Assembly: GCA_003644825.1 (NCBI GenBank)
Contig: QNDJ01000049.1
Location: forward strand, 1 to 8,467
Source: B21-G16 sp003644825 [NCBI: Candidatus Zhuqueibacterota bacterium]
Lineage (GTDB): Bacteria; SM23-31; B21-G16
DNA: 8,467 bases
Reading direction: 5' to 3'
Shown piece after piece: positions 1 through 6,663 of the stretch; within the stretch, counting starts at the first letter, position 1, and the number at the start of each line of letters is the position of its first letter. Position numbers and translations under genes: made by a program. The notes under the pieces are model-generated. The model was not told the origin of the DNA. It made no database searches and was given only the letters and a program-made list of their open reading frames with translations.

Positions 1-6
1 AATAAT

Positions 7-21
7 GTATTATGATAATAC
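7..21. repeat. Perfect 7-1-7 dyad at left edge
   Basis: The arms GTATTAT and ATAATAC are exact reverse complements around a single G. A 7-1-7 dyad has the geometry of Fur-family operators, but the half-site does not match the Fur or PerR consensus as I know it, and no promoter or gene is visible beside it. In DNA this AT-rich a short dyad can arise by chance. It may belong to a gene beyond the left edge. Confidence 0.25.
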
Positions 22-110
22 AGTAATTATATTCTTTATATTCTCATTTATTCAAGTCAAAACCCATAGAACGGACATCCCTATCCCTTTTTTTAAATAA
101 CATAATTGTG

Positions 111-150
111 TTAAGAAGATTGCTTCGACCCATACGGGTCTCGCAATAAC
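111..150 (-). repeat. Interspersed hairpin repeat, copy 1 (GTYATTGCGAG...GCAAT family)
   Basis: Read on the minus strand, the unit starts GTTATTGC at 150 and ends with GCAAT at 119, followed by a pyrimidine-rich tail to about 111. It folds as an outer stem ATTGC/GCAAT (119-123 with 143-147), a small asymmetric internal loop, and an inner stem GACCC/GGGTC (127-131 with 136-140) closed by a 4-base loop. A second copy lies at 256-294 in the opposite orientation. The two agree at 25 of 32 aligned positions, and the inner stem changes by a compensated pair. The sequence resembles a dispersed palindrome family (TCATTGCGAG...GCAATC) that I recall from intergenic regions of many anaerobic bacteria. 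Its function is unknown. Confidence 0.8.
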
Positions 151-204
151 ATGCTGATTGGGATTATTTCATCTCATTATTAGGTCTTACAATAAATAGA
201 AAAG

Positions 205-238
205 GTTAGATTTCTTAATATGATAAATTAAGACTAAC
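205..238. repeat. Imperfect hairpin between the two repeat copies
   Basis: GTTAG (205-209) pairs with CTAAC (234-238), and CTTAAT (214-219) pairs with ATTAAG (227-232). The stem is interrupted by an asymmetric internal loop (4 bases against 1) and closed by a 7-base loop. It lies roughly midway between the oppositely oriented repeats at 111-150 and 256-294, so the stretch has three hairpins in a row. It is AT-rich, so chance pairing is possible. Confidence 0.35.
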
Positions 239-255
239 AATGATACATACTATTT

Positions 256-294
256 GTCATTGCGAGCCCCATACGGGGCGTGGCAATCCTTTTA
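256..294 (+). repeat. Interspersed hairpin repeat, copy 2 (GTYATTGCGAG...GCAAT family)
   Basis: This copy starts GTCATTGC at 256. The outer stem ATTGC/GCAAT (259-263 with 283-287) and inner stem GCCCC/GGGGC (266-270 with 275-279) are separated by a GA/GTG internal loop and closed by ATAC. The tail ATCCTTTTAA matches the tail of copy 1 at 8 of 10 positions, so the repeat unit extends past the hairpin. Where copy 1 has an A-T pair in the inner stem, this copy has C-G. That keeps the pairing, as expected if the folded DNA or RNA matters. Confidence 0.8.
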
Positions 295-322
295 ATTTTA
301 ATGATATTTATTACTGTTAAGC

Positions 323-349
323 AACCACCAGAATTCTATTCTGGTGGTT
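323..349 (+). terminator. Strong stem-loop, probable intrinsic terminator
   Basis: AACCACCAGAAT (323-334) and ATTCTGGTGGTT (338-349) form a perfect 12-bp stem with a TCT loop, followed by TGTTT. The T-rich side is downstream on the + strand, so it most likely ends a + strand transcript. No gene in the window lies upstream of it within 320 bases, so it would serve a long 3' UTR, a small RNA, or a decayed gene. An alternative is an end hairpin of an IS200/IS605-type element, but no transposase is present. Confidence 0.6.
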
Positions 350-360
350 TGTTTATGATA

Positions 361-622
361 GTTTAAATAATGAATTTAGAGAATTAAACAAGTTTATATA
401 TAAAAGCTATTCAGAATGTGTTATATATGGTTTATAAAATCAATGATATAGTTAAAACATAAATCTATAAGATGGTTATCTCTGTTAGTTTTACAATAAA
501 GTAAAATTAATTAATGAACCCTGCAATAAAAGATATTCCAGTGAGATGTCAAGCTTAATACTTAATTTAAGTTTCAACAGAATATATTGACGGTGTCATT
601 ATTATTGTATTCGATTATCTAC
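361..622. other. Non-coding AT-rich stretch without recognisable features
   Basis: No plausible reading frame, tRNA, or conserved riboswitch core is visible. I looked for the CTGAGA and ACCTGA elements of a TPP riboswitch and the GCCACTG element of a cobalamin riboswitch and did not find them. A short dyad ACTTAA-T-TTAAGT occurs at 560-572, which is unremarkable in DNA this rich in A and T. Confidence 0.6.
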
Positions 623-651
623 TTGATTTATAACTTAAAAATGATTATAAT
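623..651 (+). promoter_or_regulatory. Sigma70-type promoter for the thiC-like gene
   Basis: The -35 box TTGATT (623-628) and a perfect -10 box TATAAT (646-651) are separated by exactly 17 bp. Transcription would start near 658-660, giving a leader of about 42 bases before the ATG at 702. Such a leader is too short for a full TPP or cobalamin riboswitch, so if this is the main promoter the gene is not controlled by one. Confidence 0.6.
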
Positions 652-687
652 ATTATACAGTTAAATTAGAATTAATTTAATGATGTT

Positions 688-695
688 GAGGTGAT
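688..695 (+). promoter_or_regulatory. Ribosome binding site of the thiC-like gene
   Basis: GAGGTGAT is an uninterrupted 8-base match to the sequence complementary to the 16S rRNA 3' end, and lies 6 bases before the ATG at 702. It fixes this ATG as the start. Confidence 0.85.
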
Positions 696-701
696 GAAAA
701 A

Positions 702-1976
702 ATGACACAATTGAGTTTAGCCAAAGATGGAAAAATAACAGAGGAAATGAGGATTGTTGCTGAGGATGAGCAGGTCGAACCAGAATTTGTTCGAAAAGAG
801 GTTGCAAAAGGAAGAATAGTAATTCCTAAAAATATTAACCACAATTTCAGGCCCAGAGGTATCGGTTTTGGCTTGAGAACAAAAGTAAATGCAAATATTG
901 GTACTTCTCCGAGTCATTTCGATTTAGATGAGGAGTTATGTAAGTTAAATGTTGCTCTTTATGCAAAAACAGATAGCGTTATGGACCTTTCGACTGGTGG
1001 AGACCTCGATGCTATAAGAAAAGCAATTCTTGAAAATTCAACTGTTATGGTAGGAACAGTTCCAATATACGGGGTTGCTGCTGAATTATATAAGAAGAAT
1101 AAAAATATTTTAAAAATGACATCCGATATGCTTTTTGATTCAATTGAAAAACAGTGTGAACAGGGAATAGATTACATTACAGTTCATTGTGGTGTCACAA
1201 GGTCTTCTCTGGAACAACTTGAGAACAGCAATCGAGTTATTGGAATTGTAAGCAGAGGTGGGTCATTGCTTGCTACCTGGATGAAACATCATAATAAGGA
1301 AAACCCCCTTTATGAAGAATATGATAGATTGCTTGACATTGCTTTTAAGTACGATGTTACATTAAGTCTTGGTGATGGTTTAAGACCCGGGGCAATCGCC
1401 GATGCTTCAGATAGAGCACAATTTGAGGAATTAATAATTCTTGGTTCTCTTGCAAAGAGAGCAAAAGAAAGAGGAGTCCAGGCAATGATTGAAGGACCCG
1501 GTCATGTTCCTCTGGACCAGATAGAAGCAAATGTTTTGATGGAAAAAAGGATTTGCAATGGTGCACCATTTTATGTGCTTGGTCCTTTAACCACGGATAT
1601 TGCTCCAGGATATGACCATATAACTTCTGCTATAGGTGGAGCAATAGCCGCTGTAGCAGGTGCAGATTTTCTCTGTTATGTAACACCAGCAGAACATCTG
1701 AGATTACCAACAATTAAAGATGTTAAGGATGGTGTCATTGCAGCCAGAATCGCTGCTCATTCCGCTGATATTGTTAAAAGAGGAAAAATTGATTCCAACA
1801 GGGATAGAGAATTGTCAATGAAAAGAAAAGACCTTGATTGGGAAGGTATGTTCAGGCTTTCCCTTGACCCGGAAGTTCCTAAAGAGAGAAGAAAAGAAAG
1901 CGAAGATTTTAATAAAAAGGTATGCACAATGTGTGGAAAATTATGTGCAATAGATCTTCAGAACCCAACATTGTAG
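702..1976 (+). CDS. thiC: Phosphomethylpyrimidine synthase ThiC, short form (BzaF-type paralogue not excluded)
   Basis: Cytoplasmic radical SAM enzyme of 424 residues. ThiC rearranges aminoimidazole ribotide to hydroxymethylpyrimidine phosphate for thiamine synthesis. Family blocks appear in order: VIPKNINH (40-47), KVNANIGTS (61-69), DLSTGGDL (95-102), GTVPIY (118-123), GIVSRGGS (181-188), SLGDGLRPG (222-230), EGPGHVP (264-270), the [15 protein letters not shown] block (298-312) and TPAEHLRLP (328-336). His268 and His332 match the known metal-binding histidines. The C-terminal cluster is Cys408, Cys411 and Cys415, spaced CX2CX3C. This is one residue shorter than the textbook CX2CX4C, a spacing I recall as common in short ThiC proteins of anaerobes and archaea. 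The long N-terminal domain of the E. coli type is absent. Departures from the usual consensus are GTVPIYG instead of GTVPIYQ and DWEGMF instead of DWExQF. The related enzyme BzaF makes 5-hydroxybenzimidazole from the same substrate, so the exact product is not certain. No thiamine or cobamide gene is adjacent. Confidence 0.88.
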   Translation: MTQLSLAKDGKITEEMRIVAEDEQVEPEFVRKEVAKGRIVIPKNINHNFRPRGIGFGLRTKVNANIGTSPSHFDLDEELCKLNVALYAKTDSVMDLSTGGDLDAIRKAILENSTVMVGTVPIYGVAAELYKKNKNILKMTSDMLFDSIEKQCEQGIDYITVHCGVTRSSLEQLENSNRVIGIVSRGGSLLATWMKHHNKENPLYEEYDRLLDIAFKYDVTLSLGDGLRPGAIADASDRAQFEELIILGSLAKRAKERGVQAMIEGPGHVPLDQIEANVLMEKRICNGAPFYVLGPLTTDIAPGYDHITSAIGGAIAAVAGADFLCYVTPAEHLRLPTIKDVKDGVIAARIAAHSADIVKRGKIDSNRDRELSMKRKDLDWEGMFRLSLDPEVPKERRKESEDFNKKVCTMCGKLCAIDLQNPTL

Positions 1977-2013
1977 CCTTGTCTTTGGTAAATGCTTATA
2001 ATTCTTGAGAACG

Positions 2014-2042
2014 AAAAAGGGGAAGTTTAAAATCCCCTTTTT
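2014..2042. terminator. Bidirectional terminator between convergent genes
   Basis: AAAAAGGGGA (2014-2023) and TCCCCTTTTT (2033-2042) form a perfect 10-bp stem around a 9-base loop. On each strand the G/C stem is followed by a run of T, so the same hairpin can end the thiC transcript from the left and the malic enzyme transcript from the right. It lies 37 bases after the thiC stop and 8 bases after the malic enzyme stop. Confidence 0.85.
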
Positions 2043-2050
2043 CTATTATT

Positions 2051-3415
2051 TTACTCTTCGAGTAAGGTGTTTTCAGGGGCAGGTTTAATAAATCCTTCTT
2101 TCATCATATAGTGTATTTCATCTCTTGCTTTTTTAATAATAGTTGAAGCTTCATTGAGTAATTCATCTCTGGATTTTTTAAGCAGTGTTATACCCTGTTC
2201 CTGTGCTTTTAATGCAACAGCAGTAGCAACTCTCGGGTATACTTCCCATTCTTCCATAGTTGGTACCAGATAATTCTCATTTAATCCTTTATCTTCTGCA
2301 CATTTTGCGAGCTCATAAGCGGCAGCAATTGCCATTTCATCGGTTATGGTTTTTGCACGAATATCCAGGGTTCCTCTGAAAATACCCGGAAATCCAAGGG
2401 AATTATTGATTTGATTCGGGAAATCGGAGCGACCTGTAGCTACTATTCTTGCACCGGCTTCTTTTGCTTCCCAGGGCCACATTTCAGGAATCGGATTTGC
2501 ACAAACAAACACAATTGCATCTTTTGACATCGAAGCTACCCATTCTTTTTTGATTACATCAGGTCCAGACCTTGAAAGAGCAATTAACATATCTGCACCT
2601 TTTATAGCTTCCTTCATTCCCCCGATTACCTGTTCTTCGTTAGTTTTTTCACATAGTTCCCATTTTTCTGGTTCTTTTTCTTTTAGTTCAGTTCTTCCGA
2701 TGTGTAGTGTTCCTTTTGAATCGACCATAATGATTTTTCCCGGATTAGCACCAGCTTTAATAAGGATGTTTGTAATACATATATTTGAAGCACCAGCACC
2801 TATCATAGTGATTTTTACATTGTCAAGTGGTTTTCCTACTACTTTTAATGCATTGATTGCGCCTGCCAGGGTTATACAGGCTGTTCCTTGCTGGTCATCA
2901 TGCCAGACCGGAATACGTGCTTTTTTTCTTAATTCTCTTAAGATTCGAAAACATTTTGGTTTAGCTATATCTTCAAGATTCACCCCCCCAAAAGAAGGTT
3001 GAAGAATTAATACTGTATTTATAATCTCATCAGGGTCTTTGGTATCAAGACATATAGGGAAGGCGTCTACACCACCAAGATACTTGAACAGTAAAGCTTT
3101 TCCTTCCATAACAGGTAATCCGGCTTCTGGTCCAATATCTCCAAGCCCGAGAACCCTTGTTCCATCAGTAACTACAGCTACCATATTGCCTTTATTGGTG
3201 TGCTTGTAAACAGCTTCCGGGTTTTTATTTATATCCTTACAGGGTTCTGCAACACCCGGGGTATACCAGATACCAAAATCCTGAAAATTCCGGATTACGC
3301 ACTTCGGAATTATCTCAATTTTACCTTTATAAAAAGGATGGAGCTGCATAGCAATTTCAGCAGGTTTATATGCTTTTGTTAACAGTTCCTCTTTCGTCAG
3401 ACGTTTTTCAGCCAT
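2051..3415 (-). CDS. Malic enzyme, NAD(P)-dependent, with C-terminal helical tail
   Basis: Oxidative decarboxylation of malate to pyruvate and CO2 in the cytoplasm, with NAD+ or NADP+ and a divalent metal. The 454-residue protein has the YTPGVAEPC block (51-59, catalytic Tyr51), GLGDIGPEAGLPVMEGKA (90-107, catalytic Lys106), metal ligands Glu148, Asp149 and Asp174 (in NLEDI and VWHDDQQGTA), the Rossmann motif GAGAS (206-210), CANPIPE (305-311) and NQINNSLGFPGIFRGTLD (334-351). The VDSKG segment (231-235) after the second Rossmann strand does not settle NAD against NADP. The length exceeds the roughly 380-410 residues of simple bacterial malic enzymes because of a charged, predicted-helical tail from about 409. 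The phosphotransacetylase-like domain of MaeB-type enzymes is absent. The gene stands alone, converging with thiC and diverging from uvrA. The start is fixed by AGGAGGG 8 bases upstream. Confidence 0.93.
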   Translation of the reverse strand: MAEKRLTKEELLTKAYKPAEIAMQLHPFYKGKIEIIPKCVIRNFQDFGIWYTPGVAEPCKDINKNPEAVYKHTNKGNMVAVVTDGTRVLGLGDIGPEAGLPVMEGKALLFKYLGGVDAFPICLDTKDPDEIINTVLILQPSFGGVNLEDIAKPKCFRILRELRKKARIPVWHDDQQGTACITLAGAINALKVVGKPLDNVKITMIGAGASNICITNILIKAGANPGKIIMVDSKGTLHIGRTELKEKEPEKWELCEKTNEEQVIGGMKEAIKGADMLIALSRSGPDVIKKEWVASMSKDAIVFVCANPIPEMWPWEAKEAGARIVATGRSDFPNQINNSLGFPGIFRGTLDIRAKTITDEMAIAAAYELAKCAEDKGLNENYLVPTMEEWEVYPRVATAVALKAQEQGITLLKKSRDELLNEASTIIKKARDEIHYMMKEGFIKPAPENTLLEE

Positions 3416-3423
3416 TTTAATAG

Positions 3424-3430
3424 CCCTCCT
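3424..3430 (-). promoter_or_regulatory. Ribosome binding site of the malic enzyme gene
   Basis: On the minus strand this reads AGGAGGG, 8 bases before the ATG (3415-3413). It is a strong site at normal spacing and supports the assigned start. Confidence 0.85.
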
Positions 3431-3468
3431 TTTAAAGTAAGTTTTTATTATTAATAAAAAATTGATTA

Positions 3469-3497
3469 AATTTAAATATAACCTTTTAAAATATCAA
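3469..3497 (-). promoter_or_regulatory. Candidate promoter of the malic enzyme gene
   Basis: On the minus strand, TTGATA (3497-3492) and TAAATT (3474-3469) are separated by 17 bp, with 5 of 6 and 4 of 6 matches to the sigma70 boxes. The leader would be about 45-50 bases. The surrounding DNA is nearly all A and T, so the assignment is tentative. Confidence 0.35.
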
Positions 3498-3524
3498 GCA
3501 TTAAAAAAAAAGGAATCTATTTTA

Positions 3525-3553
3525 TTGACTAAATATATTTTTTATTTTACATT
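3525..3553 (+). promoter_or_regulatory. Candidate promoter of uvrA
   Basis: TTGACT (3525-3530, 5 of 6 matches to the -35 consensus) is followed after 17 bp by TACATT (3548-3553, 4 of 6). A closer -10 match, TATAAA at 3553-3558, is 22 bp away, which is too far for standard spacing. No LexA-type operator that I recognise (neither CTGT...ACAG nor GAAC...GTTC) overlaps it. The malic enzyme promoter candidate lies back to back with it. Confidence 0.4.
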
Positions 3554-3588
3554 ATAAAAAAGAGTTTTTATCTGTAGAGATTTTTTGT

Positions 3589-6441
3589 ATGATTGAAAAT
3601 GACAAAATTATAATTAAGGGTGCAAGAGAACACAACCTGAAAAATATTGACCTGAAGATTCCCAGAAATAAGCTTGTAGTTATTACCGGTCTTTCTGGTT
3701 CCGGGAAATCATCTCTTGCATTTGATACCATATATGCAGAAGGGCAGAGAAGGTATGTTGAATCTCTTTCTGCCTATGCCAGGCAATTTCTTGGATTAAT
3801 GGAGAAACCCGATGTTGATTACATTGAAGGGTTATCTCCTGCAATATCAATAGAACAGAGAAGTGCTGGCAAAAATCCTCGTTCAACAGTTGGCACCATT
3901 ACTGAAATCTATGATTATCTTCGTCTTCTGTATGCCAGAATAGGGATACCATATTGTTACAACTGCGGAAAAAAAATAGAAAAGCAAACAGTTCAACAGA
4001 TTGTAGATAAAATTCTTTCTTTTAAAGAAGGAACAAAAATTCAGGTTTTAGCTCCCGTCGTTAGAGGAAGAAAAGGCGAATATAAAGAATTATTTAAGAA
4101 GATTCAAAAGGATGGTTTTGTTCGTGTAAGAGTAGATGGAAAACAGATGGAGGTTTATGAAAAAATTGAACTGGATAAAAATAAAAAACATAGTATAGAG
4201 GTTGTGGTTGACAGACTTGTTGTTAATTCGAAAGCAGGAAAAAGGCTTGCTGATTCTCTGGAAACAGCCCTCAGTTTGAGCTCCGGCATAGTAATAGTAA
4301 GCGTTATTGGCGGGAGAGAACATATATTCAGTGAGAAGTTTGCCTGTGTGGACTGTGGTATCAGTTATGAGGAACTTACACCACGAATGTTTTCATTTAA
4401 CAGTCCTTATGGTGCGTGTCCTGTTTGTTCAGGGCTGGGCACCGAAATGGAAATAGACCCCTCTCTGATTATTCCAGATGAGAGTAAATCAATAAATCAG
4501 GGTGCTATCAAAGTAATGGGAGACCCGAACGGTTCTGCCTGGTTTTATCAGATGCTTTCCTCTGTTGCGCGGCACTGTAATTTTACACTGGATACACCCT
4601 TTAAAGATATCCCGGAGAAAGGGAAAAAGATGCTTTTGTATGGTTCCGGCGATGAAAATATTAAATTTTATTATGTGAATAAAAATGGAAAAGGTTACGG
4701 TGAGTATATTGGCAAATTTGAAGGTATAATTAATAATCTTTCAAGAAGATATAAACAGACATCATCTTCTTATATCCGTTCCTGGATAGAGTCTTTTATG
4801 AATGTTATCCCCTGTCCTGGATGTAATGGTAAAAGATTGAGAAAAGAAAGTCTTGCAGTAAAGATAAACGGTTTAAATATATATGATATTACTAAAATGT
4901 CTATAAAAGAGGCAAAAGATTTTTTTGATAACATCAGGTTAACTGATAGACAGAGAGAAATTGCAAGACAGATACTTAAAGAGATAAGAGAAAGGCTTCA
5001 ATTTCTTATTAATGTAGGTGTTGATTACCTGACTCTTGAGAGGTCTGCTGGAAGTCTTTCAGGTGGAGAGGCACAGAGGATCCGGCTTGCCACTCAAATT
5101 GGTTCTCAACTTGTTGGTGTCCTTTACATTCTTGATGAACCCAGCATAGGATTACATCTTCGTGATAATAAGAGACTTATAAATACCCTATTGAAACTGC
5201 GAGACCTTGGAAATACAGTGTTAGTAGTGGAACATGACAGAGAAACGATTCTAAATGCAGACCATATTATAGACCTTGGGCCCGGGGCAGGTGAAAAAGG
5301 TGGATACGTTGTTGCTCAGGGCACAATTGATGATATAAAGAAATGTAAAGAATCCATAACAGGGGCATACCTTGCCGGTATGAAACATATTGAGGTTCCA
5401 AAAATCAGACATAAAATAGGAAGGAATTTTTTAACCATCTATGGTGCAAGAGGAAATAACCTTAAAAATATTAATGTTAAAATTCCTTTAGGATGCTTTG
5501 TCTGTGTGACAGGAGTTTCTGGTTCAGGCAAAAGCACGCTGGTTAATGAAACTTTATACAGAATATTAGCAAGAAGGTTTTATCATAGCAAAGATACTCC
5601 TCTTGGATATGACTCAATTTCGGGGTTAGAATATATAGATAAGGTAATTAATATTGACCAATCGCCAATAGGTAGAACACCGAGGTCAAATCCTGCTACT
5701 TATACAGGTGTTTTTACATATATCAGAGACCTTTTTGCCCAGCTTCCTGAGTCAAAACTCAGAGGATATAAACCGGGTAGATTCAGTTTTAATGTTAAAG
5801 GTGGAAGATGTGAAGCCTGTCAGGGAGATGGTATAATTAAAATTGAAATGCATTTTCTCCCCGATGTTTATATTCCCTGCGAGGTCTGTAAGGGAAAAAG
5901 ATATAACAGGGAAACCCTTGAAGTTAAATATAAAGGAAGGTCTATTGCTGATGTTCTTAATATGACTGTTACCGAGGCTTTATCCTTTATGGAGAATATT
6001 CCAAGAATAAGGAGAAAATTGCAAACTTTATACGATGTAGGTCTTGGTTATATTCGTCTTGGTCAGCAGGCGACCACTCTTTCCGGGGGCGAAGCCCAGA
6101 GAGTAAAACTTTCAACAGAACTTTCTAAAATTGGAACAGGTAATACCTTGTATATTTTAGATGAACCAACTACAGGCCTTCATTTTGAGGATGTTAAAAT
6201 GCTTTTAAATGTACTGGAACGGCTGGTTGAAAAAGGAAATACTGTAATTGTAATTGAGCATAATATTGATGTAATTAAAACGGCAGATTATATAATTGAC
6301 CTTGGCCCAGAAGGGGGTGATGATGGAGGATACATTGTTGCCGAAGGAACTCCTGAAGAAGTAGCAATGAATCCAGAGTCATATACAGGTATATTCTTAA
6401 AAAAGGAACTCGGATTGGAAAAAAAAGCAGCTTCTTTTTAA
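3589..6441 (+). CDS. uvrA: Excinuclease ABC subunit A (UvrA)
   Basis: DNA damage recognition ATPase of nucleotide excision repair. It acts as a dimer, loads UvrB at lesions and is then released. The 950 residues match the usual family size. Two ABC modules are complete: Walker [10 protein letters not shown] (34-42) and GVSGSGKST (642-650), signatures LSGGEAQR (490-497 and 831-838), and Walker B with D-loop [12 protein letters not shown] (512-523) and [12 protein letters not shown] (854-865). Cysteine pairs for zinc are at 253/256 with 277/280 and at 741/744 with 764/767. Further CxxC pairs are at 123/126 and 409/412 ([10 protein letters not shown]), the latter typical of the family. The N-terminal [16 protein letters not shown] and [19 protein letters not shown] blocks show the start is right, and no ATG, GTG or TTG lies in frame in the roughly 20 codons upstream that I checked. 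The ribosome binding site is unusually poor: only GAG at 3577-3579. No uvrB or uvrC is nearby, as is common. Confidence 0.98.
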   Translation: MIENDKIIIKGAREHNLKNIDLKIPRNKLVVITGLSGSGKSSLAFDTIYAEGQRRYVESLSAYARQFLGLMEKPDVDYIEGLSPAISIEQRSAGKNPRSTVGTITEIYDYLRLLYARIGIPYCYNCGKKIEKQTVQQIVDKILSFKEGTKIQVLAPVVRGRKGEYKELFKKIQKDGFVRVRVDGKQMEVYEKIELDKNKKHSIEVVVDRLVVNSKAGKRLADSLETALSLSSGIVIVSVIGGREHIFSEKFACVDCGISYEELTPRMFSFNSPYGACPVCSGLGTEMEIDPSLIIPDESKSINQGAIKVMGDPNGSAWFYQMLSSVARHCNFTLDTPFKDIPEKGKKMLLYGSGDENIKFYYVNKNGKGYGEYIGKFEGIINNLSRRYKQTSSSYIRSWIESFMNVIPCPGCNGKRLRKESLAVKINGLNIYDITKMSIKEAKDFFDNIRLTDRQREIARQILKEIRERLQFLINVGVDYLTLERSAGSLSGGEAQRIRLATQIGSQLVGVLYILDEPSIGLHLRDNKRLINTLLKLRDLGNTVLVVEHDRETILNADHIIDLGPGAGEKGGYVVAQGTIDDIKKCKESITGAYLAGMKHIEVPKIRHKIGRNFLTIYGARGNNLKNINVKIPLGCFVCVTGVSGSGKSTLVNETLYRILARRFYHSKDTPLGYDSISGLEYIDKVINIDQSPIGRTPRSNPATYTGVFTYIRDLFAQLPESKLRGYKPGRFSFNVKGGRCEACQGDGIIKIEMHFLPDVYIPCEVCKGKRYNRETLEVKYKGRSIADVLNMTVTEALSFMENIPRIRRKLQTLYDVGLGYIRLGQQATTLSGGEAQRVKLSTELSKIGTGNTLYILDEPTTGLHFEDVKMLLNVLERLVEKGNTVIVIEHNIDVIKTADYIIDLGPEGGDDGGYIVAEGTPEEVAMNPESYTGIFLKKELGLEKKAASF

Positions 6442-6606
6442 ATATCTAAACATTAAAAGTTATTTTCAAGAAAAATTTTCAATTAACTTTCCATTCAGAT
6501 TTTCCGATGTATTTTATTATACTCCATTACTGTATTTGACTTTTTTAATTTGTTTTTTTTTTACCAATATTTATTAAGAAAAATTTAATCCGTTATAAAA
6601 AAATTA

Positions 6607-6635
6607 TTGCAAATTAACTTTGTAATTGTTATCTT
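6607..6635 (+). promoter_or_regulatory. Weak candidate promoter of the M14 peptidase gene
   Basis: TTGCAA (6607-6612) and TATCTT (6630-6635) are 17 bp apart, each matching the consensus at 4 of 6 positions. The leader would be only about 22 bases. The upstream TTGACT at 6536 is an alternative -35 box. Confidence 0.25.
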
Positions 6636-6651
6636 AAGACCCAATTTTTAT

Positions 6652-6658
6652 TGAGGAG
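6652..6658 (+). promoter_or_regulatory. Ribosome binding site of the M14 peptidase gene
   Basis: TGAGGAG ends 5 bases before the ATG at 6664. It is a good match to the anti-Shine-Dalgarno complement and sets the start directly before a signal peptide. Confidence 0.8.
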
Positions 6659-6663
6659 TAAAA

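Larger units (their letters stand above)
6442..6663. other. Intergenic region between uvrA and the M14 peptidase gene
   Basis: No gene fits here. There is no GC-rich terminator for uvrA. The best structure is a weak AT-rich fold, with AAAGTTA (6456-6462) complementary to TAACTTT (6484-6490). A run of ten T occurs at 6553-6562, following a TTGACT at 6536-6541 that lacks a convincing -10 box at standard spacing. Confidence 0.5.

Noticed and set aside
2-100. Open + frame from the left edge to a TAA at 98-100, about 32 codons, possibly the end of a gene
   Set aside because: Such a short open frame is not rare by chance, and the peptide (rich in Ile, Phe, Tyr) matches nothing I recognise. The sequence beyond the edge would decide.
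111-294. CRISPR array
   Set aside because: There are only two copies, in opposite orientation, with an internal palindrome and no regular spacers; no cas gene is present.
361-701. TPP or cobalamin riboswitch upstream of the thiC-like gene
   Set aside because: The conserved core elements were looked for and not seen, and the best promoter lies too close to the start codon to include one.
717-917. Minus-strand frame of 66 codons opposite thiC
   Set aside because: It lies wholly inside a clearly conserved gene, has no ribosome binding site, and its peptide resembles no family.
2550-3002. 150-codon + strand frame opposite the malic enzyme gene
   Set aside because: It is antisense to a strongly conserved coding region whose every block is accounted for. 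The Ser/Pro/Phe-rich translation is what antisense reading of such a gene gives.
3589-6441. UvrA-like drug resistance or other ABC-F type protein instead of UvrA
   Set aside because: The full set of UvrA blocks, both zinc-binding cysteine sets and the usual length are present, so repair UvrA is the straightforward reading.
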